Notes under the pieces: generated by a model | The model's input: only the letters and a program-made list of their open reading frames with translations | The model's database searches: none | What the model was told of the DNA's origin: nothing | Shown: one piece after another, positions 10,687 to 23,016 of the stretch | How the letters are laid out: each line of letters opens with the position of its first letter | Numbering within the stretch: position 1 is the stretch's first letter | DNA from: Antedon mediterranea | Taxonomy: Eukaryota; Echinodermata; Crinoidea; Comatulida; Antedonidae | Direction: 5' to 3' | NCBI RefSeq assembly: GCF_964355755.1 | Contig: NC_092674.1 | Span: 27,576,001-27,640,000 of the forward strand | DNA length: 64,000 nt | Translations under genes and position numbers: made by a program

Positions 10687-13169
10687 GATTCGCGTCGCAA
10701 CTTGGGAAGTATGTTCACATGTAATATATACTAGGCCTTTAACAAAAAGTACAAACTGATAAATAAATCTAACGTTGCCATGAAAGAAATATGCACAAAG
10801 ATAAAAGCATGGAAGAACGATTTCTCTCTGTTATATAAAAAGTTTTTAATAAAAAGTACAATATTTTATTCCTTCTTAATATCAGCAATTCAAATTAGTT
10901 TTTGTTGAATTTATCAAATATGATTTTGGATTTAAGGGGTTGACGGTGAATCTTTAATCGGATCAATAGTGTAAAAGTGAAAAAAGTACAGTAATTAACG
11001 GAGAAGTTTCGTATCTTGTCTAGCACATCATCCTCGCCTCGGGTCAACAATTCGTTGCAAGGTAAACGATGTCAGTAAAGACGGAGAGAAGAATACGAAA
11101 CGGAAAGATGGTTTCTATATTTGAAATCATGCCCTGCAGAGAACATTAGTAAATGAAGTGTATTATGTATTTTACCAACGTGAACGTTGAAGTAGTTCGT
11201 ATTCGTGTTTCGTTGTTACACTGATTTCCCTGATGTCGGTGATTTTAGCCCGACTCAGCCTCAGGACTACATCATTATCAGATTAGCTTTTGTATAACCT
11301 TTTAAAAGATAAACCTACTATTCAATATAATTATATTTTAAAAATGTATGTGGTAATAACAGTCTGTGTTTGACTTACGAATGGGGATTCGAGGTTCGTT
11401 CCATGTTAACATAGTGTAGTTCAACTTCTGTTGCTATTCTACTATTCAACAAAGTTAAAACGGTTCTCTCAATTTTTAACCGCCTCGAGAAAACTCAAAG
11501 AAACTAAAAATGTTTTCTTTAAAATAATGCATTATGTTAGTGTGTTTTGACAACTTCAGTGTGTTGTTGGGTCATGAGAAACTCTAGTAACTAACTGTGA
11601 CATTATTGACCATTGACCTCTGGGATTGGCAGGCAAGCTATAGAGTTTATGTCAACGATACGGTGTCTTTCAAAATATGTCCGGCTACCCAATTATTTAA
11701 ATTTAAATAAAACTCCCTTAACTTTATTAATCTTCCAACCACAAAACTGAGAGCAAATGATAGTTTGTGAATAATCGAAGAAGAGAAACAGTTGCAATAC
11801 ATTATGAACACAAGAAGATGATTGTGGTAACTTCCTGTATCATTGCGCACTTAACCCTGCGTTTGACAGGTTAATTACACAGTAAGTCCCCCGTTAATAC
11901 ATCAGCAAATAGTCATATGCAAACCGAAAGTACTAAATCCAATAAATAAAGAAAAATCCAGAGACTAATATTCTGGTACGAGTCATACAAAATGTTGCAG
12001 AATATAAATTGAGACTATAGGATATTGCGCAGGGAAAATAGTTGAGGGCGGTTTCTAACCGCTTCTACTGGCCACCAGCAGTGCGCGCCACTATTCCAGA
12101 TAACAATCATGATTTGTATATGTGTATTAAATCTGTCATCATTTTGATGATAGTTGCTTGCAGTCATCAACTTTTGACGATGCCATAGCAGTCGTTTGTT
12201 TTGAGCTTGGAAACGCAAAACGCGTTTTTCATTTCCAATGCGTTTAGTTCATTCAGCAGTTGTTCGTTTATTTTCTTTAAAAGCAAAATAACTTAGATGG
12301 TTAAAACACCGAGGGAGCCGTAAAAGGCAACCGGCGTCACAATCTAGTGACATCGTGCATTTAACTGGTTATGGCACGTAAGTCACAGGGTAATTTAGGT
12401 ACCAGTGCGTAAGCGCTAAATCATTATGTCACGAACACACGCACAAAATGTTCATCATTATAAATTTTAAATAATCTTTACTCAGAAATATAATAAAACA
12501 TTTTAAGAACTACGGTTTGAAAGGATGTCGGGCAAAGTGTAAATCGAAAACGTGAACTCCCGATCGATTTCCCGAACACTTCCTCTCTGCGTTCTGACTT
12601 GACCCGCTTCTCGGACTCCGTTGTCCACCTCATGAAAACACCGTAAAAACACGTGACATGGTTGAATTAATAACCCCTGATTGTCTGATAATGCAATTAT
12701 TAAGTAATTATTATCCAGATAAATAGACTGTTAAACAGAGTAAACAAGATAAGGTATTGTGGGGGCTAAGCGTGACAGAATCAACAGAATAACCGTTCTA
12801 CTGGTTTTAATAATATAAAGGATTGTTTGTTGTGTGTGCATGAACCATACAATTTTAAAACGTGTGTCCTAACGTTTGTAATTAAAGTAAAAATGTCATT
12901 TTAGGTTGAGACACGCACACACAGAACGTAAATGGTTGCTTATCTAATAAGTTTCGTTTACCAAAGGATATCATTCAAGATTGTTTTTCTTATCGAGCTC
13001 CTATATAGTAACGAGAGTAGATCATCAAATGGGGGAGTTGAACCGACACATGTAATCACATTGAAGCCACTATGACAGCCCGATTATACTTGTAAGAAAG
13101 AGTTATATGTGTGGTTCACGTGTTTGGTTCACACAGAAAAGTTGGTGCCTACCACCGAACATTACCAGC
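10687..13169. other. No gene seen
   Basis: About 2.5 kb of AT-rich sequence. Short open frames on the minus strand at 11.65-11.85 and 12.02-12.22 kb show no domain or splice context. I see nothing I can support as a gene or element. Confidence 0.5.
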
Positions 13170-13250
13170 CCTCATCGTGACGCTCGCGTCTGAATAATGA
13201 TAATAACGGTACAGCTTTTGAGCGCGCGCGTCAACTTTATGGTACATTTG
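13170..13250. repeat. CG-core repeat unit
   Basis: Contains GTGACGCTCGCGTCTGAA, then GATAATAACGGTACAGC, then TTTTGAGCGCGCGCGTCAAC. This is the layout of the dispersed CG-core family, with one unit and the start of a second. Confidence 0.5.
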
Positions 13251-14590
13251 TAGTGTCACCAACGATTTATATCTGCTGCTAACGTTAATATCAATATCAT
13301 AAACTAAAATAACACGGCACTTATAAACAGAAGCGTTCTGTTATATATAATAAAACATCATAAATGATTCGTTTTCTAGATCGTGATAGAACATCGATAA
13401 TTTAAACATTATGAAGCCTCTTATTTCAACATCAGACAGTTGCTTTGTGCTGTTCGTGAATATAAATCAAACGCAAACATGACATATACCATGTATAATT
13501 GTTTGCTTTAAGTAATGATATAAAATTAAGAAATATATATTAATAGAATAATAATAATAGGCCTAATAATTGTCTTAACAATTTACGCAGTAGCTAGTCA
13601 TGCGAAGAAAGCAATTATTGTTAAATGACATTACTTACCATTGTTATATATATTTCTGTGTACTCTTTACTCAAACTCAGTCAGTGAAGTCTTTACGAAT
13701 GCTAGAAATATCACTTAACATGGAATGATATCGGCATACCCGTTGGAGATACTTCGTCCGATAAAAACAATTAGCCACGACGTTTATTCCTACGCTTTTT
13801 GGCCAAGCAAAACCCGACCGTTGTCAGTGTATGTGTAAGCAACTAGGGAAGATAGGAGAAGCGTGAGGCTTGGGCTCGATACGATCGGCTGGTTTCGGAT
13901 GAATTTACATTGGCGCTGTTTACACATTTCCAATAACTCGGTTCAGCGGTCACAACGCTGGATTATACAGATTGCAGGGTGCATATTTGTGATAGGAAGA
14001 TTATAAGCTAAAATTATGAGTTATCCTCCGTAATTATAGGCTTTTCATGTCGGCCATTTGGTTGATGTCATCCATGTATCTATTTGAGAGTGAAGTAGAG
14101 TTCCATTGAAGAATCATAGGGAGAAGTCAGGGATGGCTTTTGCCTAGAGTAACTATCATTTAAGAATTTGTTTGTAAATTACTGCATCGCCCTGATACTG
14201 AGTTATTGTTATTCGTACTCTGTCTATCCGATTGCTATTCGCACTATTTCACTCTCACACTCTATCATTCTTATTCTATGATCTCAGAGAAACCAATTTG
14301 TTTTTCACTACCGGTCCTTGTGGAAATCTAGAAAAGTCTCATATTTCATTATAATATAGTATTTTATAGTATTGTCGTAATGATCTGTAAAATCCTTCTG
14401 CATGTTTGTCTTAACTTGTGTACAACGTGGTGAGCTTGAATATGCAGAAATATAGGCCCATTATCAGTTTAGGAGGGAGGAGGAACCTTTGGGATTATAG
14501 GAAGGTCAGGTCAAGTTGAAGTTGATCTACAATCGGCTGTCGACGATTTATAGAACATATTCTTTTTAACGAACGACAAACATTTGTCAC
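13251..14590. other. No gene seen
   Basis: AT-rich spacer without a recognisable element. Confidence 0.45.
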
Positions 14591-14596
14591 AGTACG

Positions 14597-14760
14597 AACA
14601 TACAATGTACAAAATGAAATGTACAAAAATAAAATGTACAACAATAAAATGTACAAAAATTATATGTTCAAAAATAAAATGTAAGAAAATTAAATGTACA
14701 AAAACAAAATTTACAAAAATTAAATGTAAAAAAATTAAATGTACAAAAATATCAAACGTA
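14597..14760. repeat. ~16-bp tandem repeat (ATGTACAAAAATAAA)
   Basis: About ten imperfect units of AAATGTACAAAAATAA are arranged head to tail. This creates Lys/Cys/Thr-rich and Phe/Ile/His-rich open frames on opposite strands, both artefacts of the repeat. Confidence 0.85.
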
Positions 14761-15480
14761 TTATTTCCCACATTCTACTAACAAAATCATTTTGAAATTA
14801 TTTCTTCCGTGATGAAGTTAAAAATAAGAATTATATTATTTTGGAAGTCTTCTTTTTATTGATAAGTTTAAAAAAATTGTTTTGTTTTCAGAGCAGGTGT
14901 TACTGAAGTTGAGCAAAAAAAAAAAGAGAATCTGGCGATATAAGGGTTTGAATCATTCAAGATAAATGTCATTTTGAAATGCAATATTATAATCTCCATA
15001 TGTATATGCGGTCACACAGGAAATATACATATAATTGCTGTAATAACTGTTGTTTAATGAAAGTAATGAATTCCCATTAAAAATCGGACTGATAAGGACG
15101 TCCATTGTTTTTACTCTATAAAAAATGATTAAACAATTACTATAACTCTAATAGCACAAGTTCGTATTTCATATGCTTTTATTCAACCTTCATCACACTA
15201 GTTTCTTCTATGTACACAATTGCTTTTAAAAGTCAAATCAATATTAATAATTACTGTATGAATTACTGCTTACTTTTCACCTTGAAGATTTTAAAAATAC
15301 TTAACATTATGAGCCGCATTTTTGGAAGGTACGGCATATATTAATGTAAGTAATGGCTATATAGTGCAATATTGTTAATGATTTGAACGATCGACTAATA
15401 AATTACGGTAAAATGCAATTTCCATGACTAAAAATATCAGATAATGATGTTAATTTCGAAATTTATATTTGAAATAAATT
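14761..15480. other. No gene seen
   Basis: AT-rich spacer; nothing recognisable. Confidence 0.5.
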
Positions 15481-15489
15481 CGTGATACT

Positions 15490-15660
15490 AAATATTTGAC
15501 GCGCGCGTTTAAACACTAATACCTGTTAGAATTGTGCGTACGTGCGTCAGCTTTATGTTACGATTGTTTATACGGTGCGCAAGATTCATTTTACGCTTTA
15601 GTATGCGTGCGCCAGATTTATGTTATGCGTGAGTATGCGTGCGTTAGCTTGTTACGCTTG
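15490..15660. repeat. CG-core tandem units, degenerate
   Basis: Three to four imperfect units around motifs such as GACGCGCGCGTTTAAAC, GTGCGTACGTGCGTCAGC and GTATGCGTGCGCCAG, each followed by TTTATGTTACG-like sequence. Same dispersed family as at 2.0 kb. Confidence 0.5.
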
Positions 15661-15843
15661 ATTGACTTCGAATAAGAAATTGCTTGTGAAAATCACTTAC
15701 GTTGCTTTACGTCATTGTTTTACGTCTCTAGTGAGTTATTATTATTTACTATAGGCCTATAGATGACATAATTTACCTAATATTGCATAATAATCGGTAT
15801 CAAGAACCCTGTGCCTAACGAAAGAACACTCTCCGGTGGTTCA

Positions 15844-16113
15844 TTAAGCGTGGTTCCCATTAGCGACGCAACACAAGGACGTAACGCAACGCAAGTGAAT
15901 TGACCAATCACAAGCGATGGCTTATTCGCTTGTGATTGCTAACTGTCTATAACTTCGCTTGTCATTGGTTAACACGCTTGCGTTGCGTTTACGTCCTTGC
16001 GTTACGTTCTAGTGGGAACCAAGCTTAACTGTCTATAACTTCGCTTGTCATTGGTTAAAACGCCTGCGTTGCGTTTACGTCCTTGCGTTACGTTCTAGTG
16101 GGAACCAAGCTTT
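15844..16113. mobile_element. Family B MITE with duplicated right arm
   Basis: The left end is TTAAGCGTGGTTCCCATTAG and the right end is CTAGTGGGAACCAAGCTTTA. The arms GACGTAACGCAACGCAAG and CTTGCGTTGCGTTTACGTCC are inverted, so a single element folds almost completely. A second right arm, from CTGTCTATAACTTCGCTTG to GGGAACCAAGCTTTA, follows the first directly (15945-16026, then 16027-16110), a partial tandem duplication of one half. TTA borders both ends. Confidence 0.8.
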
Positions 16114-16571
16114 AGAGTATACTTGATAAATGACAGTCGGTTCGTCATACATTTTAATGTAATGACAAAATGTTTTCTTTTTGTAAACACCAATGCATAA
16201 TAAATAATGAAAATGCATGTATTTTTAATATCATTACTCATATCACAAGTCGTGTTATATTGATATAAAGAAAGTGGCGCGAATATTAATATCGAATCAA
16301 TTTGTTACAGAAGCTATTTTTAAATTTTGATTACATTGTTTTTATTGGTTGTATTTGTATCGATCTGAGTTTTTAGGTATTATTACATGCAACGTTATTA
16401 GGTCTTGGAAAATAAAAAAACACCTTTTTTATTGTGTTATTATTTATGTGGTTTACTAATAAGTTAAAACATGTTTTATTAGTGACTTGAAAATGGTAAT
16501 ATAAATGCATAATAATAATAAAAAAAGCATAGTATAGTAAAAAAACAACGATGCAATTCCTCCTACCTATG
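16114..16571. other. No gene seen
   Basis: AT-rich spacer between MITEs. Confidence 0.5.
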
Positions 16572-16717
16572 TTAAGCTCTGTCTATACTATCAAAAAAGT
16601 GTCCCCAAATATGGTAGTGATATGCTTAAATTTGGTAGTGAAATGACATCATAATGTCCATATTTGGTCACATCACATTGTTTGTCACATAAGTTTGATA
16701 GTGTATACAGAGCTTTA
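16572..16717 (+). mobile_element. Family A fold-back MITE
   Basis: Flanked by TTA on both sides, with ends AGCTCTGTCTATACTATC and GATAGTGTATACAGAGCT. A small deletion removes the usual ACTAGTTTGAC segment next to the left end. One intact CArG box (CCAAATATGG). Confidence 0.85.
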
Positions 16718-16745
16718 TATATATTATGGTACCGTTATACCCACT

Positions 16746-16876
16746 AGCTTGGTTCCGAAACTAGATGCACGCAAGAACGCACAACAACGAATGAGACAGT
16801 TAGAAACCGTCGTTTGTGATTGGTCAAATGTCTTGCGTTAAAGCCACGTTCCTTCCTTATATGGAACCAAACTTAA
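16746..16876. mobile_element. Family B MITE, diverged
   Basis: Starts AGCTTGGTTCCGAAACTAG and ends ATATGGAACCAAACTTAA, with GTCGTTTGTGATTGGTCAAA inside. It lies only 29 bp from a family A copy. Confidence 0.7.
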
Positions 16877-18329
16877 TTAGGGTACCAAAGATAGACATGT
16901 TTTTTTTTTAGTTAGGATCGTTAAAAATATTTAAAACTTAAAATTATTCAGCCATTTTTTAACGAAAGAACGGTGTTTTGCTTGCTGTATAATTTTACAT
17001 GTTTACTATCAATTGTGAAAACATTTTTTCAGGAACCATTGTTGTTCTTTCAGTAATTTGCATTTTAATGTATTATTCACTGTATTTACACGCATGCATC
17101 TCACAATACGACGAAGCGGTTACGATATCGATATAGTTTAGCATCATCACGAAACTTAATCAATATAAAACGTGGAATATTAATATACACGGTGTGGTTT
17201 TTTTTTCTAACAAACCCAGTCACGCAACAACCAAATGATATTTTTCATCTCGTAGAAAATGATCTTGTAATAAAAATAAACAGGTAGATTAAACTGTTAT
17301 TAGGAATCAGCACACGGTGTTAATTTTCGCCAAAAGGATCAAGTAATACTGAAATAGAAGTGTATATTATTCGTGTACACATGATAGCTAGCGTGTAGTG
17401 GCTGGCAGCGTCCCAATACGATAGCGAGCACCATTAATGCTTTTGATCTACTGCATATAGAATACTAAAAGACAAAGCTTTACGATTTTATGCTGATGGC
17501 TATCCGTTTGGCCAGGTGAATAATTATTCATTACCCTTCAAAATTGTAGTGATCTTGAAAAAACCTTTAATCTGCTTCGATATTTCTTAAAAATTAAAAA
17601 TGAAAAGGCCACCTGAACGGAAGTATATTACTGCCAATCTCGTCTAACTCTCTCTCTTTAGTTGTTTCTCTTTTTGTATTAAAAACTCGTATATACTGTT
17701 GATTTTTTTTGTTGAAAAAAACCAAATCAATGTCTCTTTGAGTATTCTTGATTGTATGCCACGTAAGCAACGCACATTGTTGAAAAAGACACGTATTTTG
17801 TAAAATATCAAGATTAAAACCAATTAGTGAATCGATTTGGCTAGCGTATAAAAACAACGGGTTAAGCAGAGCAGGTGATTTTGAAGGTTATTTTAATTGT
17901 TAATGAAACAGCAAATATCACCTAAAAGAGGCCCTCTATAAATCTAAATAAATGTTAAAGCGACAGACTATCGTAATGTCGTATTGATAGACTTGTTTTC
18001 AACTGTGTATTAATGTATTAATATAACACACCATTCACTTTTTATTACGCCTATTAGTATTATATAAATACAAGTATTTTTATATTATGTAGTATTATTA
18101 TATTAATATTTGCAGTATTTTTTAAAGATATTTTATTATTAGCTTCAGTAGTATTTACGATTTATTGTTTTGTGTATAGTATTCATCAATTACAGTATTA
18201 TTATGTAAATTATATTAAAAATTCATAGTTCATTTTTGTCCAAAAGGAAATTCATGTTGACATATAATTGCTCAAAATTAGTAATAGAAAAAGGCAAAAA
18301 TATTTGAAAAATACAACAGAGCTAAAATA
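16877..18329. other. No gene seen
   Basis: AT-rich spacer. A minus-strand open frame at 17.59-17.86 kb has no recognisable domain. Nothing else is supported. Confidence 0.5.
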
Positions 18330-18484
18330 TTAAGCTCTGTCTACACTATCAAACTAGTTTGACAAAAAAAAGTGTGATGTGTCCAAATATGTTGGTGATG
18401 TGCCCAAATATGGTAGTGATATGACATCATCATGTCCATATATGGGCACATCACATACAGTTTGATAGTGCAGACAGAGCTTTA
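18330..18484 (+). mobile_element. Family A fold-back MITE, near-consensus
   Basis: TTA-bordered, with ends AGCTCTGTCTACACTATC and GATAGTGCAGACAGAGCT. The internal arms are GATGTGCCCAAATATGG and CCATATATGGGCACATCAC. Two intact CArG boxes. It lacks the TTTTGTCACATAA segment near the right end. Confidence 0.9.
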
Positions 18485-18825
18485 CTCTGATAAACAATGA
18501 AATTAACTTAGTTGATTAAAAAGCCTGATTAAATGTGAAACAAAAGAATTAAGGAACTAAATCAAAGAAACTAAATCTCTAATGTGTCATAAAATGGTGA
18601 TGACTATTTAATGGTCTACTCAATACTTAACATTTTTGTAAAGATCAGGAACCTTGTCATCCTTGTTTAACTTTAACGATTAAAATGAATTTGTGATTTC
18701 TAAATTGTCATAGCGTGAACATCGCAGTAAGTTATAATATAAACGATTTATTTTGGACCCGAATGATGTTTAATGTTGATGTTTTCGATATACGTTTTCT
18801 ATATATTAAAACTCGAGTTAACACA

Positions 18826-18895
18826 CTAAGCGGATTCGAACTCTGGTTTACAGGCGCCCTGCTATTATACCACAATGGTGTATCTATAATAAATT
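18826..18895 (-). mobile_element. tRNA-derived SINE head (relic)
   Basis: On the minus strand, TGGTATAATAG matches the tRNA A-box consensus at every position. GAGTTCGAATCC, about 30 bp downstream, matches the B box with one change. The T-stem and acceptor stem do not pair, so it is not a functional tRNA gene. It is most simply read as the RNA polymerase III promoter head of a SINE. No 3-prime tail is recognised. Confidence 0.5.
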
Positions 18896-18899
18896 AGGC

Positions 18900-19554
18900 C
18901 ACCTAATTTTTACTAAAAAACCAGTTATGTATATTTTAAATAATTATCTTTGGTCTATTTCTGCCTGTCTTTGAGGCGCAAATACTAATTTTCTCATTTT
19001 AATTTCTCAAAATACTAAACATTTCCTAATATCAGGATAACGCAATTCTACTTTTCACAAACAGAGAAAAGAAACACATAAATCATGACCCGTTGAGGAC
19101 TTGCGACTTGGAATAACACTTTGAGAGATTACACTAATGAGTCTCATGTCGTTGACTGTAGAAAATACACAGATATCGTAAAAAAGACCGATACAAATCT
19201 CCGTATAGTAATTCCAGAATCGATCTTGTTTTCTCAGCTTGTGGCCTGTAAGACTTAAGCATTTCTGCAGTGCCATTATCGTTTAGCACGGTCATTAGGC
19301 GGACCGGTTATTTCGGCGGCAAGCGAGTGGATTGAAATCAGTGCTAGGCAAAATTAGACATACGCTTCATCCTACGTCAGGCAAGGATTACACCAAATAT
19401 CGGGATTAAAATACCAACAGGCTATGCGCCTTTGCTTATTTTAATAATACATACACTTTTCTATTTCTTATATTTGAAACGCACCTTAGTACGCTGCCTT
19501 AAAACATTCAGCTAACAAGTATAAATAGTCAGCCTACCGCATGCCATATGGCCG
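18900..19554. other. No gene seen
   Basis: AT-rich spacer; no supported feature. Confidence 0.5.
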
Positions 19555-19697
19555 CCAGTTTGACAAAAAATGTGATTTGCCCAAATATGGTAGTGATATA
19601 CCCAAATATAGTAGTGATATGACATCATCATATCCATATATGGGCACGTCACATGTCTTTTTGTCACATAAAATCTGATAGTGTACACAGAGCTTTA
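19555..19697 (+). mobile_element. Family A MITE, left end truncated
   Basis: Begins inside the left terminal repeat (CCAGTTTGACAAAAAATG). The rest is intact, to GATAGTGTACACAGAGCTTTA. Two intact CArG boxes. Confidence 0.85.
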
Positions 19698-20469
19698 ACA
19701 CTACTACAGTACATTGATGCGGGCGTGTACAAGCTGATGAAAATTGTACTCATTTCGTACGCTCGCGTTCAAAATACGTTATTCATCGTGCCACCGATGT
19801 AATAAAATGAACTGAAAATGATGACGTCGGAGGTTATGAAATGTGTTATAAATAACACAACTGTATGTCAATTGTATATTTTAATTTGTTGAACACTTGA
19901 GTATCATGTTTTACCCATTTTATCGTCAAATTAGTATATAATTATCACTGTAATATCCTGTATCAATGATATGATATTGTAAGTGAAAAAGGGGCTTTTT
20001 CATATCATATATCATCATCATGTCATTAATTCTATGTATTACCGTACTGTATCTCATATTTGGCCCAGATTATCATTATGCCCTGTTCTTGCAGATGCAA
20101 AACATTATTCGACAAACTCATTTTTTTTTTCTTCACAAAACTATTTAAGACAGGACCACAATGCAAAAAAGGTTTTTCTTTGACCTGATTGTGTAATCCT
20201 GTATAATTAAATTTATTTTTCCTCACCGTATTATACAATATTGTTGTTAAAAATAAAATCACAGTAATGGTAGGCATAAACGTCTTATGTTTATTAAACA
20301 CTGCAGGTTTGTGTTATGTTACGCATTTGAAAGCTGAAAGAGAAAATACAAGTTTAGAAATATTTTGTATAGTCAATTCGTAAGAAAGTATTTTCGATTT
20401 TTTTTTTCAAACTGTGTTATTATTGACTAAAATAGCAGCTATGCTAAACCAGTCAAATGTATACAGCTT
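19698..20469. other. No gene seen; one CG-core unit
   Basis: A GATGCGGGCGTGTACAAGC...TCGTACGCTCGCGTTC unit of the CG-core family lies at 19.71-19.79 kb. The rest is AT-rich and unremarkable. Confidence 0.45.
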
Positions 20470-20632
20470 TTAAGCTCTGTCCACACTATCAAACTAGTTT
20501 GATAAAAAAGTGCCCAAATATGATACTAGTGATATGCCCAAATACGGCAGTGATATGACATCATCATGTCCATATATGGGCACATCACATATTTTATCTC
20601 ATAAAGTTTGATATAGTGCACACAGAGCTTAG
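20470..20632 (+). mobile_element. Family A fold-back MITE
   Basis: Ends AGCTCTGTCCACACTATC and GATATAGTGCACACAGAGCT. Point changes break two of the three CArG boxes, leaving CCATATATGG intact. Confidence 0.85.
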
Positions 20633-21289
20633 ACAAAATAGACTATACAATATTATGTTTATATCCTCAGTCAAAAATGACTATGGAATATTCACTGATT
20701 TAAAGGGTAATGACTGTTTTGATAATGTATTATATGCATACTGTACCAGTATGATAGTTTAATTATTGTACATATATATGCAAAATAGTTCAACATAACA
20801 CGTCCAAATGACGTCACATAGTGTATGATTATAATTATGGAGATATAAAATTATGTAAGTGTTTATTACATAATGTACAATGTATACTATAAAGGCTATA
20901 CCACAGTTTTAAATATGTTATTTGTCTATAAAAAGCAAGCCTTCCATAATATGTCATTAGTCCTGAAATGCATTTTCAGTAAACGCGCATAAATGGAACA
21001 ACAAAATAAATATTACATTCTTTCAAATGGGATGCATTGCGAGGTTTTATAGACATCTCATCCCCGGAGACTGCAAGCACTATCGCCATCTGCTGCCTCA
21101 GCTTTGAAAATACTAAAACGGAAACGAAATTTCATTACTGTTAAACTAACAGTGCAGTTTTAAAATTGTTTCTAAAAACAAATTTGAAGTGGCACTATAG
21201 CTTTTTGCCCAGCTTATAAACTTCAGCGTCTGGAATCAAATCCTCCGTTAACAGTGTTGTTAACATTCTAATATAGATATGGGACATTT
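20633..21289. other. No gene seen
   Basis: AT-rich spacer; no supported feature. Confidence 0.5.
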
Positions 21290-21640
21290 GTAGATTGATG
21301 TTAAATATTATTCCCTTACCAATCCCGGGGTCGTGGATTCAATTCTAGATTTCATTATTTTTCACAGTTCAATAAATTACAAAGATCTTATGCTACTCAT
21401 GAGTGACACAGTAGCCGGGCGTTAAACATTATTAATGCTTATCACTATTATTGTTTAAGCCTGGTGTTAAACATGTTTAACACCAGACTAAATTTATTTC
21501 TAATTTGTGGATCCTTTATTCAAATCCTGCTTTCTGCCATTATGGTATCAGTGTTCCATAGATTGGTGATTAGTTTATCATTCCCAGAGTCGTGAGTTCG
21601 AATCTCCACAGTTTCGTCATGATTCTCCTCCATTATAACC
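21290..21640 (+). mobile_element. Two tRNA-SINE-like segments (tentative)
   Basis: Two B-box-like motifs on the plus strand, GGATTCAATTC (21334) and GAGTTCGAATCTCC (21594), lie about 260 bp apart. The first is followed by ACACAGTAGCCGGGCGTTAA, which looks like a SINE body or tail. A boxes are not convincing. I read this as two old SINE copies, with low certainty. Confidence 0.3.
21461..21486. repeat. Perfect 26-bp palindrome
   Basis: CTGGTGTTAAACA is followed immediately by its exact reverse complement, with no spacer. It lies between the two SINE-like segments. Confidence 0.9.
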
Positions 21641-21657
21641 AGTTGTGTATTTCTCAA

Positions 21658-21702
21658 CGTTTAGATACAAGTTGTGTCTGAGACACAACTTGTATCTAAA
21701 CG
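21658..21702. repeat. Perfect hairpin: 21-bp arms, 3-nt loop
   Basis: The left arm, CGTTTAGATACAAGTTGTGT plus C, is matched base for base by the right arm after a TGA spacer. The three-base loop is too short for a typical pre-miRNA. It lies about 170 bp from a second perfect palindrome. Confidence 0.9.
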
Positions 21703-22059
21703 TCTGTTCATAATGTTGACTTATTTTAAATTAAACATTGTTATTGGAAGTGTTTAATATGTTCTGTTAGCTTGTGTCTCTTGAATCAAAGTAACTTTGA
21801 CACGAACATGAGCATTTAATCATATTGCCAGCTCAGGTTGACATTATCGTAGTGTTTTCTATTAAATGAGTTGGTTAATTGGCCCACATGTCATTATGTA
21901 TACACACTTGTAAACAATTAGGCTTCTACTTACCAGTTTCTGGACATTTACATCCCGTTATTTTATACTTAAGTACCCCCATTATCTGTACAGTTTAATG
22001 CGAAAATTGGTAAAACAGTGTAACATATGTATCACATGTGCCGTAGTGTGCAACATTGT
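21703..22059. other. No gene seen
   Basis: AT-rich spacer. Confidence 0.5.
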
Positions 22060-22193
22060 TGTTTAAAACTCTTTACTTGTTTATATTTATTTCACTTATT
22101 TATATTTTGTATGGTATTGTAGGCCTAATGTTATGTGAGCGATTGTGCCTGTCATGAATTTTCGCAAGGACCAAATAAATCTGAATCTGAATA
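22060..22193 (+). mobile_element. LINE 3-prime tail (tentative)
   Basis: Contains TTATATTTTGTATGG, a short GC-richer stretch ending TTTTCGCAAGGACC, and the tail AAATAAATCTGAATCTGAAT. A short A- or GAAT-rich tandem tail after a polyadenylation-like AATAAA is typical of non-LTR retrotransposons in invertebrates. No coding part remains. Confidence 0.45.
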
Positions 22194-22603
22194 ACTCACC
22201 TTAAAAAATAATTACTTTAGCCTTTCAAGAAACATAATACTAACTATATAATATTTATGTTTATTAATTTTAGCTATAATGATGACACGGAAATTGATAT
22301 CACAAATAGGACACATGATAATTGATGAACTATCGCTTAAATTAATCGATAAGGCGTTCGAAATTAATCACAAAACCGCACACCAGTCATATTGATGATA
22401 ACACCATGTTTAGCTCCAAAGCGTTAACGTGTTAAAACGTATGGACTTAGTTTAGCTCGCTACACGCAATTAACGCATATAACTCGATCCTAAGAATGTA
22501 TCCATAACACTTCACTCAACAATCCTTTTTATCGTTTACGCATAATTCAATAAACAAAAACAAACTAATAATAAAATTATGAGTATGTTATTCACTTGAA
22601 GCT

Positions 22604-22637
22604 TGGTTCCCACTAGAACATAACGCAATCACTATAT
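22604..22637 (+). mobile_element. Family B MITE, left end only
   Basis: AAGCTTGGTTCCCACTAGAA followed by CATAACGCAAT, then unrelated sequence. It is a broken copy; a B-like middle and right half occurs at 22917-23016. Confidence 0.65.
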
Positions 22638-22916
22638 TAGTGTTTCATTTTGATACTGTCACCATGTTAAAAATTGGAATAAATGGCGGTTCCCGTAATT
22701 TGACCTTTTCTACACTGTATGTAATATGTATAGTATACAGATTATACTATGTATACTGTAAATAGTATATGACACAAAATATACAGCATTCAGTACTAAC
22801 AACATATCATATCATATTCGACAGTTCAGTTCATAATGCCATAATCTTTTTCTGTGTGCAATATTCCAACGTATGACATGCACGTGGCGTTTGTTGGGCG
22901 GATAACTAACTCGTCA

Positions 22917-23016
22917 AAGTGACGCAATAACGTAAGCGCATCGCAATGACGAGCGTCAGTTCGAATAATCAATCGCTTGTGATTAGTCAATTACGCCCTT
23001 GTGTTGCGTCTTAAGC
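22917..23016 (+). mobile_element. Family B MITE fragment
   Basis: GACGCAATAACGTAAGCGC, then CAATCGCTTGTGATTAGTC, then TTGTGTTGCGTCTTAAGC. Internal family B arms without clear terminal repeats. Confidence 0.5.

Noticed and set aside
14511-14781. Overlapping open frames on both strands
   Set aside because: They arise from the 16-bp ATGTACAAAAATAAA tandem repeat.
18826-18895. A functional tRNA gene
   Set aside because: A and B boxes are good but the T-stem and acceptor stem do not pair; more likely a SINE head.
21658-21702. A microRNA precursor
   Set aside because: The three-base loop and perfect pairing do not fit a typical pre-miRNA, and no transcript unit is evident.
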